A stretch of 44,326 nucleotides of DNA from Anaerolineales bacterium (GCA_016927315.1 JAFGMV010000078.1:1-44326); one strand, 5' to 3'; positions 25,008 through 33,591 are shown, counted from the stretch's first letter. The notes: generated by a model not told the origin, from the sequence alone. A program made the numbers and translations.

Positions 25008-26270
25008 TCAGTCAACCACCGGGACCGTGAATGAAAACGTACTGCCTTTCCCTTCAAGACTCTCAGCCCAAATATGCCCACCATGGAATGCAACCAGGTG
25101 CCGTGCAATAGACAGGCCCAAACCAGTCCCCCCGCTGGTGCGGGAGGCGTCTACTTTGTAAAAACGCTCAAAAATACGCGGCAAAACATCGTCCGGGATC
25201 CCCGCGCCTGTGTCTCTGACAGAAAAACGGACAAAGCCCTGGTTATCTGCTTCTGCAAAAAGACACACCTTCCCTCCCGGAGAAGTGAACTTGACGGCAT
25301 TATGGATCAAATTTACCAGCACCTGTTCCAGCCTGGATGCATCCGCTTTTACATTGGGAAGCCCTGGCTCAGGCGCAATCGATATCGTCAGTCCTGCCCG
25401 TTCAACCTGCAATCGCATACGTTCGGCAGAGGAGTTCAGCAAATTGTAAGGAGACACAGACCTAAGCTCCAGGGGTACCTGCCCCGACTCGATACGCGAG
25501 AGTTCCAGTAGTTCCGCCGCCATTTGAGTCAGTGCATCCACTTCGGTTTGCATCCGATCCAAAAAGCGCCTGGCGGCCGGGGGATCATCCAGTGCGCCTT
25601 CCTGCAGGGTCTCCGCCAGCGCCTTCAGTGAAGCCAGGGGCGTCCTGAGTTCATGCGATAAGTTGCTGATGAAGTCCCGCCGCACCGTCTCCAGGCGTCG
25701 CACCCGGGTAAGATCCTGGACAAGCAGCAAACTGCCCCCGGGTGTATCCCGGTCTGGATTCACGATCAACTGCAGGTACTGCTGCTGGGCCGGTAATTCC
25801 ACCGATTCGGTTTGTAAATGACCAGACTGCTGGCAGCGCTGCCAGGCATCCACCAATTGGTGGTGGCGCAGTACTTCCGTTACAGAGTAATACAGCAGAC
25901 TGTTTGTACCATAATCGAATAACCTGGCAGCAGCCGGATTGGCAAACTGGATGCGCCCATCCGGGTCGGCGATCAAGACACCATCACTCATCTGGTCCAG
26001 CACAGCGGCCAGGCGGGCATGTTCTGTGCCCAGTTCGTCCAGCTTGTCCAGGTGGAGATCCAGCATCGCCTGAACTGCATCGGGCAAATCCCCCAGCAGG
26101 GGGTCATCAAGCGGGATTGAGCCGGCAGCCAGGTCATCGTAAACGCTGGCGCGCAGTGATTTTGCCAGCCAACTAAGACGATGACGCAGTCTAAAATAAC
26201 GCCAGCCAAAGAACGCAGCAGACAACACCAACAGGATGCACAGGATAGAAAGAAAAAACTGGAAAGACAT
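25008..26270 (-). CDS. phoR: PhoR-type sensor histidine kinase
   Basis: This 420-residue kinase has one N-terminal transmembrane helix (MSFQFFLSILCILLVL, about residues 1-22). A PAS domain follows (LDQMSDGVLIADPDGRIQFANPAAARLF). HisKA has the phospho-His in NLSHELRTPLASLKALAETL. HATPase has NLIHNAVKFTSPGG, DTGAGIPDDV and GTGLGLSIARHLVAFHGG. This layout is that of PhoR. I use the ATG at 26270; an upstream start at 26393 would run through the promoter and overlap phoB. It lies downstream of phoB but has its own Pho-box promoter. Confidence 0.92.
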   Translation of the reverse strand: MSFQFFLSILCILLVLSAAFFGWRYFRLRHRLSWLAKSLRASVYDDLAAGSIPLDDPLLGDLPDAVQAMLDLHLDKLDELGTEHARLAAVLDQMSDGVLIADPDGRIQFANPAAARLFDYGTNSLLYYSVTEVLRHHQLVDAWQRCQQSGHLQTESVELPAQQQYLQLIVNPDRDTPGGSLLLVQDLTRVRRLETVRRDFISNLSHELRTPLASLKALAETLQEGALDDPPAARRFLDRMQTEVDALTQMAAELLELSRIESGQVPLELRSVSPYNLLNSSAERMRLQVERAGLTISIAPEPGLPNVKADASRLEQVLVNLIHNAVKFTSPGGKVCLFAEADNQGFVRFSVRDTGAGIPDDVLPRIFERFYKVDASRTSGGTGLGLSIARHLVAFHGGHIWAESLEGKGSTFSFTVPVVD

Positions 26271-26303
26271 ATCGAATTCCGGGATTAAATTACCATTTCC
26301 CCC

Positions 26304-26347
26304 ATTATACGACAGCAGGTCTGAGAAGCTTGTTAAGGGTTGATTAA
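26304..26347 (-). promoter_or_regulatory. Pho-box promoter of phoR
   Basis: TTAATC (26342-26347) and TTAACA (26331-26336) on the minus strand are 11 bp apart, with TATAAT at 26304-26309. The two further half-sites seen at pstS are not clear here, and the -10 is closer to the repeats. It suggests autoregulation of phoR. Confidence 0.6.
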
Positions 26348-26370
26348 GAATTTTGATCGTCCCCTGGTGT

Positions 26371-27084
26371 TCACCCTTCAAAGCGATAACCACCTCCGCG
26401 AACAGTCACGATACGCAGCGGGTTGGCCGGATCAGATTCCACCTTCTGGCGCAGCCAGCGAATATGCACATCCACCGTACGGCTGTCGCCAATGTAATCC
26501 CAGCCCCAGACCCGCTCGAGGATCAACTCGCGCGAGAGCATCTGCCCGCGGTGCCGGGCCAGGTAGACCAGCAGTTCATATTCCTTTGGCTTCATCTGCA
26601 AAGGGTCCCCACCCAGGGTCACCTCACGGCGGGTAATATTGATTACCAGGTTATCGAAAGCAAGCGCCTCTTGCTCAGGTGTTTCTTCTTTTACCTTTGC
26701 CATCTCTTCACGCAGCAAACGTGACCGGCGGAATTGCGCCTTCACCCTGGCCAGCAGTTCCCGCATCGAAAAGGGTTTGGTCAGGTAATCATCCGCGCCG
26801 ACTTCCAGGCCGACAACCCGGTCGATCTCATCATCCCGGGCGGTCAGCATCAGGATCGGTGAGTTCGTCTCCTTGCGCAGGATGCGGCATACTTCAAAAC
26901 CGTCCATCTCAGGCAGCATAATATCGAGCAGGATCAAGTCCGGCTGCAGGCGCCGGGCCGCGTCCAGCGCTGAACGTCCGTCCCCGGCGACCTCGACAGA
27001 ATAACCTTCTTTTTCCAGGTTATATGCCAGGGTTTCCTGCAGCGCCGGTTCATCTTCTACGACCAGTATTACTTCTGAACTCAT
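26371..27084 (-). CDS. phoB: PhoB/PhoP-type response regulator
   Basis: This 237-residue OmpR-family regulator has receiver acidic residues E10-D11, the phospho-acceptor D54 in [13 protein letters not shown], Thr in LMLTARD and the switch Lys in YLTKPFS. The C-terminal winged helix contains [29 protein letters not shown] (here spanning about residues 185-213) and ends [10 protein letters not shown]. Such regulators bind direct repeats with 11-bp spacing, matching the boxes found nearby. The ATG overlaps the end of pstB2 (ATGA), and phoR follows. Confidence 0.95.
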   Translation of the reverse strand: MSSEVILVVEDEPALQETLAYNLEKEGYSVEVAGDGRSALDAARRLQPDLILLDIMLPEMDGFEVCRILRKETNSPILMLTARDDEIDRVVGLEVGADDYLTKPFSMRELLARVKAQFRRSRLLREEMAKVKEETPEQEALAFDNLVINITRREVTLGGDPLQMKPKEYELLVYLARHRGQMLSRELILERVWGWDYIGDSRTVDVHIRWLRQKVESDPANPLRIVTVRGGGYRFEG

Positions 27085-27857
27085 CCAAACCGTCCTGTTA
27101 CATAATCTTCGGTACGCTGGTCTTTTGGATTGGTGAAGGCCTCCTCACCATGGGCATATTCGACCAGTTCACCCTGCAGGAAGAAGGCTGCAAAATCAGC
27201 TGTCCGGGCTGCCTGTTGGACGGAATGCGGCACCAAAACCACCGTATACGTCTTCTTCAACTCCTGCAAGGAAGCCTCGACCTTCCCGGTAGAGATCGGG
27301 TCCAGGCCAGAAGTGGGTTCATCCAACAGAATGATTGCCGGCTGAAGCGCCAGAACCCGCGCCAGGCACAGCCGCTGCTGCTGCCCGCCAGATAAAGCAA
27401 TGGCCGGGTCATCCAGGCGATCTTTGACTTCCTCCCACAAGGCAGCCTGGCTCAGACTCCGTTCAACCGCCTCAGTCAAACGGGATTTTCGCCTCTCGCC
27501 TGCCAGTTCAAGGCCGTACGTCAGGTTGCTGCGAATAGAGAACGGCAGGACAACCGGGCGAGCAAAGACCATCCCTACTCTCCGTCTCAGGGCGATCACA
27601 TCCGTTTTCGGATCAAGGATATTCTCCCCTTCGATCAGGATTTTTCCGTCCAGTTTCTTTACTTCCGTCAGGTCATTCAGGCGGTTCAGGCACCGCAGCA
27701 GGGTCGATTTGCCCCCACCGGCTGGCCCAAACAAAACGGTGATCTGGTTGGCGGGAATATCGAAACTGATCCCGCGTAATGATTCGGTCCCATCCGCATA
27801 CTGCAGTGAGAGATCCTGGATTGAGACTTTCGCCTGTGGTAGATCTGCTGGTTGCAT
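27081..27857 (-). CDS. pstB2: PstB-like ATPase of the second system, Q-loop variant
   Basis: The 258-residue protein has Walker [10 protein letters not shown], signature LSGGQQQR and Walker [14 protein letters not shown] intact. The Q-loop reads [11 protein letters not shown] where PstB normally has [10 protein letters not shown], so the conserved Gln is missing. The H-switch is LVPHSVQQ instead of IVTHNMQQ. The ending [10 protein letters not shown] is PstB-like. It is coupled to phoB (4-bp overlap) and follows pstA2. It may need a normal or complementary partner subunit. The ATP-binding assignment is firm; efficiency as a homodimer is doubtful. Confidence 0.9.
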   Translation of the reverse strand: MQPADLPQAKVSIQDLSLQYADGTESLRGISFDIPANQITVLFGPAGGGKSTLLRCLNRLNDLTEVKKLDGKILIEGENILDPKTDVIALRRRVGMVFARPVVLPFSIRSNLTYGLELAGERRKSRLTEAVERSLSQAALWEEVKDRLDDPAIALSGGQQQRLCLARVLALQPAIILLDEPTSGLDPISTGKVEASLQELKKTYTVVLVPHSVQQAARTADFAAFFLQGELVEYAHGEEAFTNPKDQRTEDYVTGRFG

Positions 27858-27864
27858 TATTCAC

Positions 27865-28728
27865 TCACCATTGACGTTTTGCGCGTGCCCGGGAACGGAC
27901 CACGGTCGCAATAATATTCATACCGAGTACAAAGACAATCAGCACCAGCGCCGTACCATACTGGATCTGGATTGGCATTTCGGGAACCTGGGTGGAGATC
28001 ACAAACAGGTGATACGGGAGCGCCATGGTAGCATCGAAGACACTGCCCGGCAGGCGCGGCAGGAAAAAGGCCGCCCCGGTAAAAAGGATCGGGGCGGTCT
28101 CACCGGCGGCGCGCTCCAGGCCCAAGATCACACCGGTCAGGATACCCGGCAGAGCCTCCGGCAACACAATCCGGCGAATGGTCTGCCAGCGGGTGCCGCC
28201 TAACGAGATACTGACTGTGCGAAACGGCTGGGGTACAGACCGCAGCGCCTCCTCTGAAGCGCTGATGATCACCGGCAGGGTCATGATCGAAAGGGTCAAT
28301 GAAGCGGCCAGGATGCTGGTGCCGAATTTCAGGAACAGGACAAATAACCCCAGGCCAAACAAACCATAGACCACCGATGGGATGCCCGCCAGGTTGATGA
28401 TCGCAACCCGAATCAACTGTGTCAGCCGGTTATCGGGGGCGTACTCGGATAGGTAGATGGCGGCCGCAATCCCCAAGGGGACCGAAAAAACAGCTGTCCC
28501 GATCGTCAGGTAAATGGTGCCGATAATGGCCGGCAGGATCCCCCCGGCCCGCATGCCATCATGGGGCATGGCAGATATGAACTCCCAGGAAACAGCCGGG
28601 CCGCCCTGGACAATGATGTAAATCACCACAGAGATGATCGGTACCACAGTGACCACGGCCATGATCGTCAGGAAAGAAAAACCAAGCCGCTGTACAATAT
28701 CACGATCAATTGAGAAGAAACGTTTCAT
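27865..28728 (-). CDS. pstA2: Phosphate ABC transporter permease PstA (second system)
   Basis: This 287-residue protein of ordinary PstA length has about six transmembrane segments. Conserved parts are [40 protein letters not shown], and the permease loop LRSVPQPFRTVSISLGGTRWQTI, then GLERAAGETAPILFTGAA. It lacks the insertion seen in the first PstA. It is 7 bp from pstB2 and 15 bp after pstC2. Confidence 0.95.
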   Translation of the reverse strand: MKRFFSIDRDIVQRLGFSFLTIMAVVTVVPIISVVIYIIVQGGPAVSWEFISAMPHDGMRAGGILPAIIGTIYLTIGTAVFSVPLGIAAAIYLSEYAPDNRLTQLIRVAIINLAGIPSVVYGLFGLGLFVLFLKFGTSILAASLTLSIMTLPVIISASEEALRSVPQPFRTVSISLGGTRWQTIRRIVLPEALPGILTGVILGLERAAGETAPILFTGAAFFLPRLPGSVFDATMALPYHLFVISTQVPEMPIQIQYGTALVLIVFVLGMNIIATVVRSRARAKRQW

Positions 28729-28743
28729 AGTACATCCACATTC

Positions 28744-29640
28744 CTACGACAGGATTCGCTCAGCCCGTTTCTTGGATCGAAATACAACCGAGGAAGCCGC
28801 TATGTTGACGATCAAAGAGATCAGGAACAACACCATACCGATAAAGAACAAGACATGATAATGCACTGAACCGCTGGCTACTTCACCCATTTCAGCCGCA
28901 ATCGTGGCCGTCATGGTGCGTACCGGTGAAAGGATGCTGCCCGGCAGGATCGCCAGTACCGGGGCATTCCCGGTCACCATCATAACCGTCATCGTCTCCC
29001 CAATGGCGCGTCCAACCCCCAGCATGATGGCAGTCAGCACACCCGATTTGGCAGCCGGGAATGTTACCCGCCAGATTGTCTGCCAGCGGGTGGCGCCCAA
29101 AGCCCAGGCGCCTTCCCGGTAAGACCTCGGGACGGCATCCAGTGCATCCTCCGCAATTGAAACTATGGTCGGGATCGCGATCCCACCCAGGAGCAAAGCC
29201 CCTGCCAGAGCAGAAAGCCCGGTTGGAAGGTCCAGTAAAACCCGCAAATATGGAGAGAGGACCAGGATACCCAGGAAACCAAGCACAACCGAAGGCAGGC
29301 CCCCCAACAGTTCAACCAGCGGTTTCAAGACCTCCCGCATCCAGCGCGGCGAGACTTCCGCAATGTAGACGGCCGTCCCGATCCCAAATGGTATCGCCAC
29401 CAAGGCCGCCCCGATCGTAACGATCAGGGAACCGGTGATCAACGGCAGGATGCCGTAATATTCTTCAATTGGATACCAACGGGTATTGAATAAGGTAGAG
29501 ATTGGAACTTCCCCAAAAACCGGTAATCCTTCGCGCAGCAGGAAGAAAAAGATCAACCCCACAAACACAATCGCCGAATACCCCGAAACTTTGATCGCTC
29601 GGGTAATTACGTATTCACGCCAGGTTAGACTTTTTTTCAT
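28744..29640 (-). CDS. pstC2: Phosphate ABC transporter permease PstC (second system)
   Basis: The protein has 298 residues from the ATG at 29640, preceded by AGGAGAG; an upstream in-frame ATG at 29700 has no such site. Six hydrophobic segments are present, with GGLPSVVLGFLGILVLSP, LDAVPRSYREGAWALGATRWQTI as the permease loop, and GVGRAIGETMTVMMVTGNAP, as in PstC. It follows pstS2 by about 90 bp. Confidence 0.95.
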   Translation of the reverse strand: MKKSLTWREYVITRAIKVSGYSAIVFVGLIFFFLLREGLPVFGEVPISTLFNTRWYPIEEYYGILPLITGSLIVTIGAALVAIPFGIGTAVYIAEVSPRWMREVLKPLVELLGGLPSVVLGFLGILVLSPYLRVLLDLPTGLSALAGALLLGGIAIPTIVSIAEDALDAVPRSYREGAWALGATRWQTIWRVTFPAAKSGVLTAIMLGVGRAIGETMTVMMVTGNAPVLAILPGSILSPVRTMTATIAAEMGEVASGSVHYHVLFFIGMVLFLISLIVNIAASSVVFRSKKRAERILS

Positions 29641-29729
29641 GCACTCTCCTGGTTTTGTAGTATCGGATACCAGCCCCATGCAAAACAATGGAATGAACAC
29701 AAGCAGGAGAAATTAGTTCCCGGTTGTGT

Positions 29730-30602
29730 TCAGCGAATGGGTACAAAACCCAATTCAGCGACAATCTCCTGGGCCTCAGCCTCCATGATCCAATCCAGAT
29801 ATACTTTCACAATTCCGGTTGGTTGGCCGGCTGTATACATATACAGGTCACGGGCAATCGGGTAGGCGCCGTTGTTCACCGTTTCCACAGCCGGCAGCAC
29901 ATACTCGCCGCCGGGCTTTGCCGCAATTGCGATCATCGACAGGTCATCCGGCACATATCCCAATCCATCATACCCAATCGCATTGGGATTCTGGCGCACT
30001 TCAGCGACAATTCCTTCGGAAGAAGGCAGCAGCAGTGTATCCATTGAAAAAAGCGTCTTGTTCTTTTTCTCCCCCAGGCGCAGGACGGTTTCCAGGAAAT
30101 AAACGTGCGTGCCTGAATTGGTCTCTCGCGATAACCGCACAATCGGGCGGTCTTCCCCGCCCACATCCTGCCAGTTATCGATCTTGCCGCTGTAGATATC
30201 AGAGATTTGCTGCAAGGTCAGCCTGGAAACCGGATTTTCAGGATTGACGATCACTGCAATCGCATCACGGGCAATGACATGTTCAACCGGTTCGATACCA
30301 TTGGCTTCGGCCTGTTCAATTTCTTCGGCTTTGATCTGACGGGAAGCGTTTGCCAGATCAACAGTGCCATTGATCAATGCTGCAATCCCTGTTCCAGAAC
30401 CCCCACCCGTAACCGAAATACGGACATCCTGGTGCGCTGCCTGGTAGTGTTCAGCCCAGGCCAATGCCAGGTTGACGATCGTATCCGAACCTTTATTCTC
30501 GATATAGGTTGTTGCTTCTGCACTCCCTTCATCAGAAGCCCTTCCACAAGCCGATAAGGATAGAAATATGAATAAAAACATTAAGAACCTTGGAGATCGC
30601 AT
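29730..30602 (-). CDS. pstS2: Phosphate-binding lipoprotein PstS (second system)
   Basis: The 290-residue protein has a signal peptide ending LSLSAC (Cys at residue 19), then the PstS fold: ENKGSDTIVNLALAWAEHY, VTGGGSGTGIAALINGTVDLANASR and LSRETNSGTHVYFLE are the phosphate loops. I use the ATG at 30602. A perfect TATAAT lies at 30610-30615, leaving just 7 bases before the ATG, and no good Shine-Dalgarno is present, so the mRNA is probably leaderless. It heads the pstS2-C2-A2-B2-phoB set and is divergent from a third pstB. Confidence 0.93.
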   Translation of the reverse strand: MRSPRFLMFLFIFLSLSACGRASDEGSAEATTYIENKGSDTIVNLALAWAEHYQAAHQDVRISVTGGGSGTGIAALINGTVDLANASRQIKAEEIEQAEANGIEPVEHVIARDAIAVIVNPENPVSRLTLQQISDIYSGKIDNWQDVGGEDRPIVRLSRETNSGTHVYFLETVLRLGEKKNKTLFSMDTLLLPSSEGIVAEVRQNPNAIGYDGLGYVPDDLSMIAIAAKPGGEYVLPAVETVNNGAYPIARDLYMYTAGQPTGIVKVYLDWIMEAEAQEIVAELGFVPIR

Positions 30603-30609
30603 GGCCTGA

Positions 30610-30615
30610 ATTATA
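30610..30615 (-). promoter_or_regulatory. -10 box of pstS2 (leaderless layout)
   Basis: TATAAT on the minus strand lies 7 bases before the pstS2 ATG, placing the expected start of transcription at the start codon. A TTGGTG 19 bp upstream is a weak -35. No 11-bp Pho repeat is visible between the divergent genes. Confidence 0.6.
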
Positions 30616-30693
30616 GTCGAAAAAAACACCCCCACACCAAGGCGTTCATATTTAGTCTGTCAAACCGGTAAGATCCTGACAACCAAAGTAGTG

Positions 30694-30699
30694 TAAAAT
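30694..30699 (+). promoter_or_regulatory. -10 box of the divergent pstB3 (leaderless layout)
   Basis: TAAAAT lies 7 bases before the GTG at 30707, the same spacing as on the other side of this divergent pair. No clear -35 is seen. Confidence 0.45.
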
Positions 30700-30706
30700 T
30701 GTGACC

Positions 30707-31474
30707 GTGACTCAACCAACTTCTATATTCACTGTTCGGGCGTTGGACTTCTATTATGGGACCTACCGGGCCCTGTCAAAGATCGAAATGGAAATCCTGC
30801 CCAAGCAGGTCACTGCCTTGATTGGCCCCTCAGGGTGCGGCAAGTCCACCTTCCTGCGCTGTCTGAACCGCATGAACGATACGATCCACGGTACCCGTGT
30901 GGAAGGGCAAATCCTGCTTGAAGGTGAAGATATCTATGCCGAAGATTACAATGTCACCTTACTGCGCCAGCGCGTCGGGATGGTCTTCCAGAAGCCGAAT
31001 CCGTTTCCCCAGTCAGTCTATGATAACGTTGCTTTCGGGCCGCGTGTCCTGCATTTGACCAGCAGCAAAGCTGAATTGGACGAGATTGTCGAGAACAGCC
31101 TGCGTCGGGCGTCCCTGTGGGAAGACGTAAAGGATTCCCTGGACCACAATGCCCTGGGGTTTTCCCTCGGCCAGCAGCAGCGTCTGTGCATTGCCCGGGT
31201 GCTGGCTGTCACCCCCGGAGTGATCCTGATGGACGAGTCGACCTCCGCCCTGGATCCCGTCGCGACCCTGCATATCGAGGAACTGATCGCTGAACTTAAA
31301 CAGGATTACACGATCGTGATCGTCACTCATAACATGCAGCAGGCTGCCCGTGTTTCAGATTCCACCGGTCTGTTCTGGCTGGGTGAAATGGTCGAATTCT
31401 CCCGCACCGAGAATATATTCACCAACCCCAGGGAAGAACTGACCGAAGCCTACCTGACCGGACGCATGGGATAA
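30707..31474 (+). CDS. pstB3: PstB-like ATPase, signature-motif variant, divergent from pstS2
   Basis: This protein has about 255 residues. Walker [11 protein letters not shown]-loop [11 protein letters not shown] and H-switch IVTHNMQQ are canonical. The ABC signature, however, reads FSLGQQQR instead of LSGGQQQR, and Walker B reads [13 protein letters not shown]. The ending [11 protein letters not shown] is PstB-like. The start is GTG at 30707, chosen from the promoter spacing; GTG at 30701 is the alternative, and neither has a Shine-Dalgarno site. It is the only plus-strand gene of the phosphate region and ends in a strong terminator. It may pair with PstB2, whose defect lies in the opposite motif. 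Confidence 0.9.
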   Translation: MTQPTSIFTVRALDFYYGTYRALSKIEMEILPKQVTALIGPSGCGKSTFLRCLNRMNDTIHGTRVEGQILLEGEDIYAEDYNVTLLRQRVGMVFQKPNPFPQSVYDNVAFGPRVLHLTSSKAELDEIVENSLRRASLWEDVKDSLDHNALGFSLGQQQRLCIARVLAVTPGVILMDESTSALDPVATLHIEELIAELKQDYTIVIVTHNMQQAARVSDSTGLFWLGEMVEFSRTENIFTNPREELTEAYLTGRMG

Positions 31475-31495
31475 GCTTCTCCCCGCTTTTATCCA

Positions 31496-31530
31496 AACGC
31501 CTGCCTGAATCGGCAGGCGTTCTTTATTCC
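31496..31530 (+). terminator. Terminator of pstB3
   Basis: ACGCCTGCC and GGCAGGCGT form a perfect 9-bp stem (31497-31505 with 31512-31520), followed by TCTTTATT. It overlaps the 3' end of the broken minus-strand gene that ends at 31524. Confidence 0.88.
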
Positions 31531-31695
31531 CAGGCTTCAATATAACGCTCCGGTCCCAGGCGGCCATCCCGGTTCCACTCCTGGGGCAGGCCATATTCTG
31601 CCAGCAGTTCCGGGAGTTCATCAAAACGATATACCTGCCCGCGATAGAGTTTACCATCCCGCACACATAGAGCTTACATGTGACAGGATTGCTAT

Positions 31696-31704
31696 ATCCG
31701 TATC
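31696..31704. repeat. Left copy of a 9-bp direct repeat around the insert
   Basis: ATCCGTATC is repeated at 32469-32477. The similarity extends across one mismatch into CCGT in both copies. The two copies bound a 764-bp insert in the broken gene and look like a target-site duplication. Confidence 0.55.
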
Positions 31705-31970
31705 ACCGTCGATTTTGAGATAATGGTTTATTATAATTTCCATGCCAGGAATCCCTGGTCAGGAACCGTCCGGAAGTGACCACGTATATTACCCAGTCGT
31801 GCGTCCGAGTTATTGAACGCTGTCTGCAGGGTGACCCCCACCGCCCCTGGCGGGGCGCCTCCCCAAAATACGACAGGCAAATATTCGATTATTCTCAAAC
31901 TGCTTCATGTCGGATTTGGGGAAGGCTGGGAGGGGTGAGCACACCTGCCCTGGCGGGCGGCGCCAGGGAG

Positions 31971-32222
31971 AAGCTCAGCACCACCATGGTGTACGCCCGC
32001 GCAAACGACAAGAATGTGGCCGAAGACTACTTTTCTGCCATGGAACAGGTGGAAAAACGGCTGAATACAGCCCCAGAAGGGCAAAAACAGGAGAAAAACA
32101 AGCAAATTGTTAATGTACAGGGACAAAATGATTTATTAGAACTCACTGAGCAGCTGGCACAGCTTGTGTTAAGTGGTGAAGAGAGATTGGCGTTGGTGGG
32201 GCAACTGCGGGATGCGTATTGA
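31971..32222 (+). pseudogene. C-terminal remnant of a tyrosine recombinase (integrase)
   Basis: The frame reads KLSTTMVYARANDKNVAEDYF and continues through an AMEQVEKRL-type helix to a stop at 32222. TTMVYARANDK is the region around the catalytic Tyr of phage-type integrases, and the following helical tail is also typical. The catalytic Arg and His boxes are absent. The open frame upstream to about 31776 looks like non-coding sequence. It is therefore a decayed 3' fragment lying inside the insert of the broken gene. Confidence 0.65.
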
Positions 32223-32455
32223 TCAAGTGCAGCGTCTACTGTCGCAATTTTATTAAAGGTTCCAATTCCCTGAGTAACCAGGGAAGCAGCAAGTGCCTCA
32301 CCAATTACAATAGTATTTCCCTTAATACGTGTATTCCCGGTGTAGTATACATCATCTATGAAAGTGGCAAAAGTAGATAACCCACCAAGAACTCCTCCTA
32401 ATCGGTTTAACCCTGTCTGATAAAAAGCTGCATTGGCGCCTACACACCCTGCAGG
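32223..32455 (-). pseudogene. Unidentified AT-rich gene fragment in the insert
   Basis: The minus-strand frame is open, without a start codon, and gives a Gly/Ala/aliphatic-rich stretch of about 75 residues, for example LNRLGGVLGGLSTFATFIDD and GNTIVIGEALAASLVTQG. Base composition is lower in GC than the neighbouring genes. It abuts the integrase remnant tail to tail. I do not recognise the family. Such glycine-rich hydrophobic segments occur in large secreted toxin-like proteins, but that is only a resemblance. Confidence 0.4.
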
Positions 32456-32468
32456 CCGTCAATCCCGC

Positions 32469-32477
32469 ATCCGTATC
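32469..32477. repeat. Right copy of the 9-bp direct repeat around the insert
   Basis: ATCCGTATC matches 31696-31704. On the minus strand it encodes part of FTYGDTD, the point where the broken gene loses its coding sense. Confidence 0.55.
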
Positions 32478-32809
32478 CCCGTAAGTAAATCTGACCTGGG
32501 CCATGTCAAACGCATCCAGGGGAACACGGATCTCGACGCCCTTCCCGGTACCAACCCGGCAGCCAGAGGCAGGAGCTCAGGATCATGTAATGCTGCCGGC
32601 AGCGAACAACTCCCTGACCTTTCCTTCCAGCGCCCGCCGGGGCGTCAGGTAATCCGCTTTTCTCTGGCTGGCAAAAACCTCCCCCTCCCGGCGTATCTTT
32701 TCCTGCAGGGCTACCGCTTCTTCCGGGGGCAGATCCGACAGGCTGACGAAAGGCCCAATGCTGGATTCGTAATAACGGGAAAGGTAATCGGGAACCTGTA
32801 CTTTTCGGC

Positions 32810-33169
32810 CTAGATCCATTCCGCTTCAACCGTGCATTTGTTCTCGACATTACCGGTATTGCGGGTGGTCTTGGGCTCCAGCAGCATGACCTGCACTTCC
32901 TCTTCAGCAGCCGGCATGTGCTCGACGCCGCGCGGGATGATGACAAATTCGCCTTCGTTGACCATAACATCCCTGTCCCGCAGTTTAATTACCAGTGTCC
33001 CCTTGATCACCATAAAAAGTTCGTCCTCATCATCGTGGTGGTGCCAGACAAATTCCCCCTGCAGTCTGGCCAGTTTGACATAGCTGTCGTTCAGTTCACC
33101 GACGATTTTGGGCTGCCAGCGCTCTGAGATCAGGCTGAACTTTTGTTCCAGGTTAATCGTTTCGATCAT
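32810..33169 (-). CDS. Cupin domain protein
   Basis: This 119-residue single beta-barrel protein has motif 1 in GEFVWHHHDDEDELFMVIKG, with His-x-His and Glu metal ligands. Motif 2 is in GEFVIIPRGVEHMPAAEEE, with the final His. It probably binds a divalent metal, and the substrate is unknown. The ATG overlaps the stop of the upstream membrane protein (ATGA), and its own end overlaps the ATG of the broken gene, so all are in one operon with the glycosyltransferase. Confidence 0.9.
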   Translation of the reverse strand: MIETINLEQKFSLISERWQPKIVGELNDSYVKLARLQGEFVWHHHDDEDELFMVIKGTLVIKLRDRDVMVNEGEFVIIPRGVEHMPAAEEEVQVMLLEPKTTRNTGNVENKCTVEAEWI

Positions 33170-33591
33170 TTCATGTCCTTTCGTATCAAGGAGTAAGCCA
33201 GGAATAACAACACCAAACCAGAGCCGTCAAATGCAATAAAGCGCCAGATGGAGGTTTGTAATAGAACATACTCCCCCGGAAGGGTCCACAGGATGAAGCT
33301 CTCCCCGACCAACCCCAGCAGCTGCATCCCCAGCGCCAGCTTCAAGGCCAGGGCATAGCGCAGCGGATGCCACAGGGCGGCCAGGTACGGCAGGTTCCAC
33401 ATCACGAACAAGACCCCCACACCTCTTACAGCCGTCTCCCCAGGCACACCGCTCAACTGGAACGAGGAGACAAAAAGCCCCGGATCGAAGACAAAAGCAA
33501 AGGCGACCTGCAGGTTCCAGCCGGCCACGGCTGCAATCAGCAGGCGGGAGAACCACAGGCGCAGGCTGTTCTCATCCCTGAAGACTTTCAT
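33166..33591 (-). CDS. Uncharacterised four-helix membrane protein
   Basis: This 141-residue protein has hydrophobic segments at about residues 13-34 (LWFSRLLIAAVAGWNLQVAF), 55-75 (VRGVGVLFVMWNLPYLAALW), 80-105 and 115-135. A basic C-terminus (RKDMK) follows. I do not recognise the family. It is translationally coupled on both sides: it overlaps the glycosyltransferase stop and the cupin start. A role in handling the product of the glycosyl operon is possible but unsupported. Confidence 0.8.
   Translation of the reverse strand: MKVFRDENSLRLWFSRLLIAAVAGWNLQVAFAFVFDPGLFVSSFQLSGVPGETAVRGVGVLFVMWNLPYLAALWHPLRYALALKLALGMQLLGLVGESFILWTLPGEYVLLQTSIWRFIAFDGSGLVLLFLAYSLIRKDMK

Larger units (their letters stand above)
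31524..32819 (-). pseudogene. Broken gene split by an insert and frameshifts
   Basis: The 5' part (32583-32819) starts MDLGRKVQVPDYLSRYYESS, with its ATG overlapping the upstream cupin stop, and runs 78 residues. Coding sense then continues in other frames across 32478-32582 (YMILSSCLWLPGWYREG, then VEIRVPLDAFDMAQVRFTYG), which needs two frameshifts. After an insert, the 3' end reappears at 31524-31695 (RDGKLYRGQVYRFDELPELL, ending GPERYIEAWE and a stop). I read these as one gene of unknown function, interrupted between GATACGGAT duplicates. A one-base shift also separates the last segment from the junction. The joined reading is inference; the individual segments look protein-like. Confidence 0.6.

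Noticed and set aside
30655..30685. Pho box in the pstS2-pstB3 divergent region (CTGTCAAACC and CTGACAACC)
   Set aside because: The two pieces resemble E. coli Pho half-sites but are not 11 bp apart and do not match the TTAACA-type boxes found elsewhere in the window.
31776..31970. N-terminal half of the open frame containing the integrase fragment
   Set aside because: This part has no integrase motifs and irregular composition. Only the segment from 31971 resembles a recombinase.
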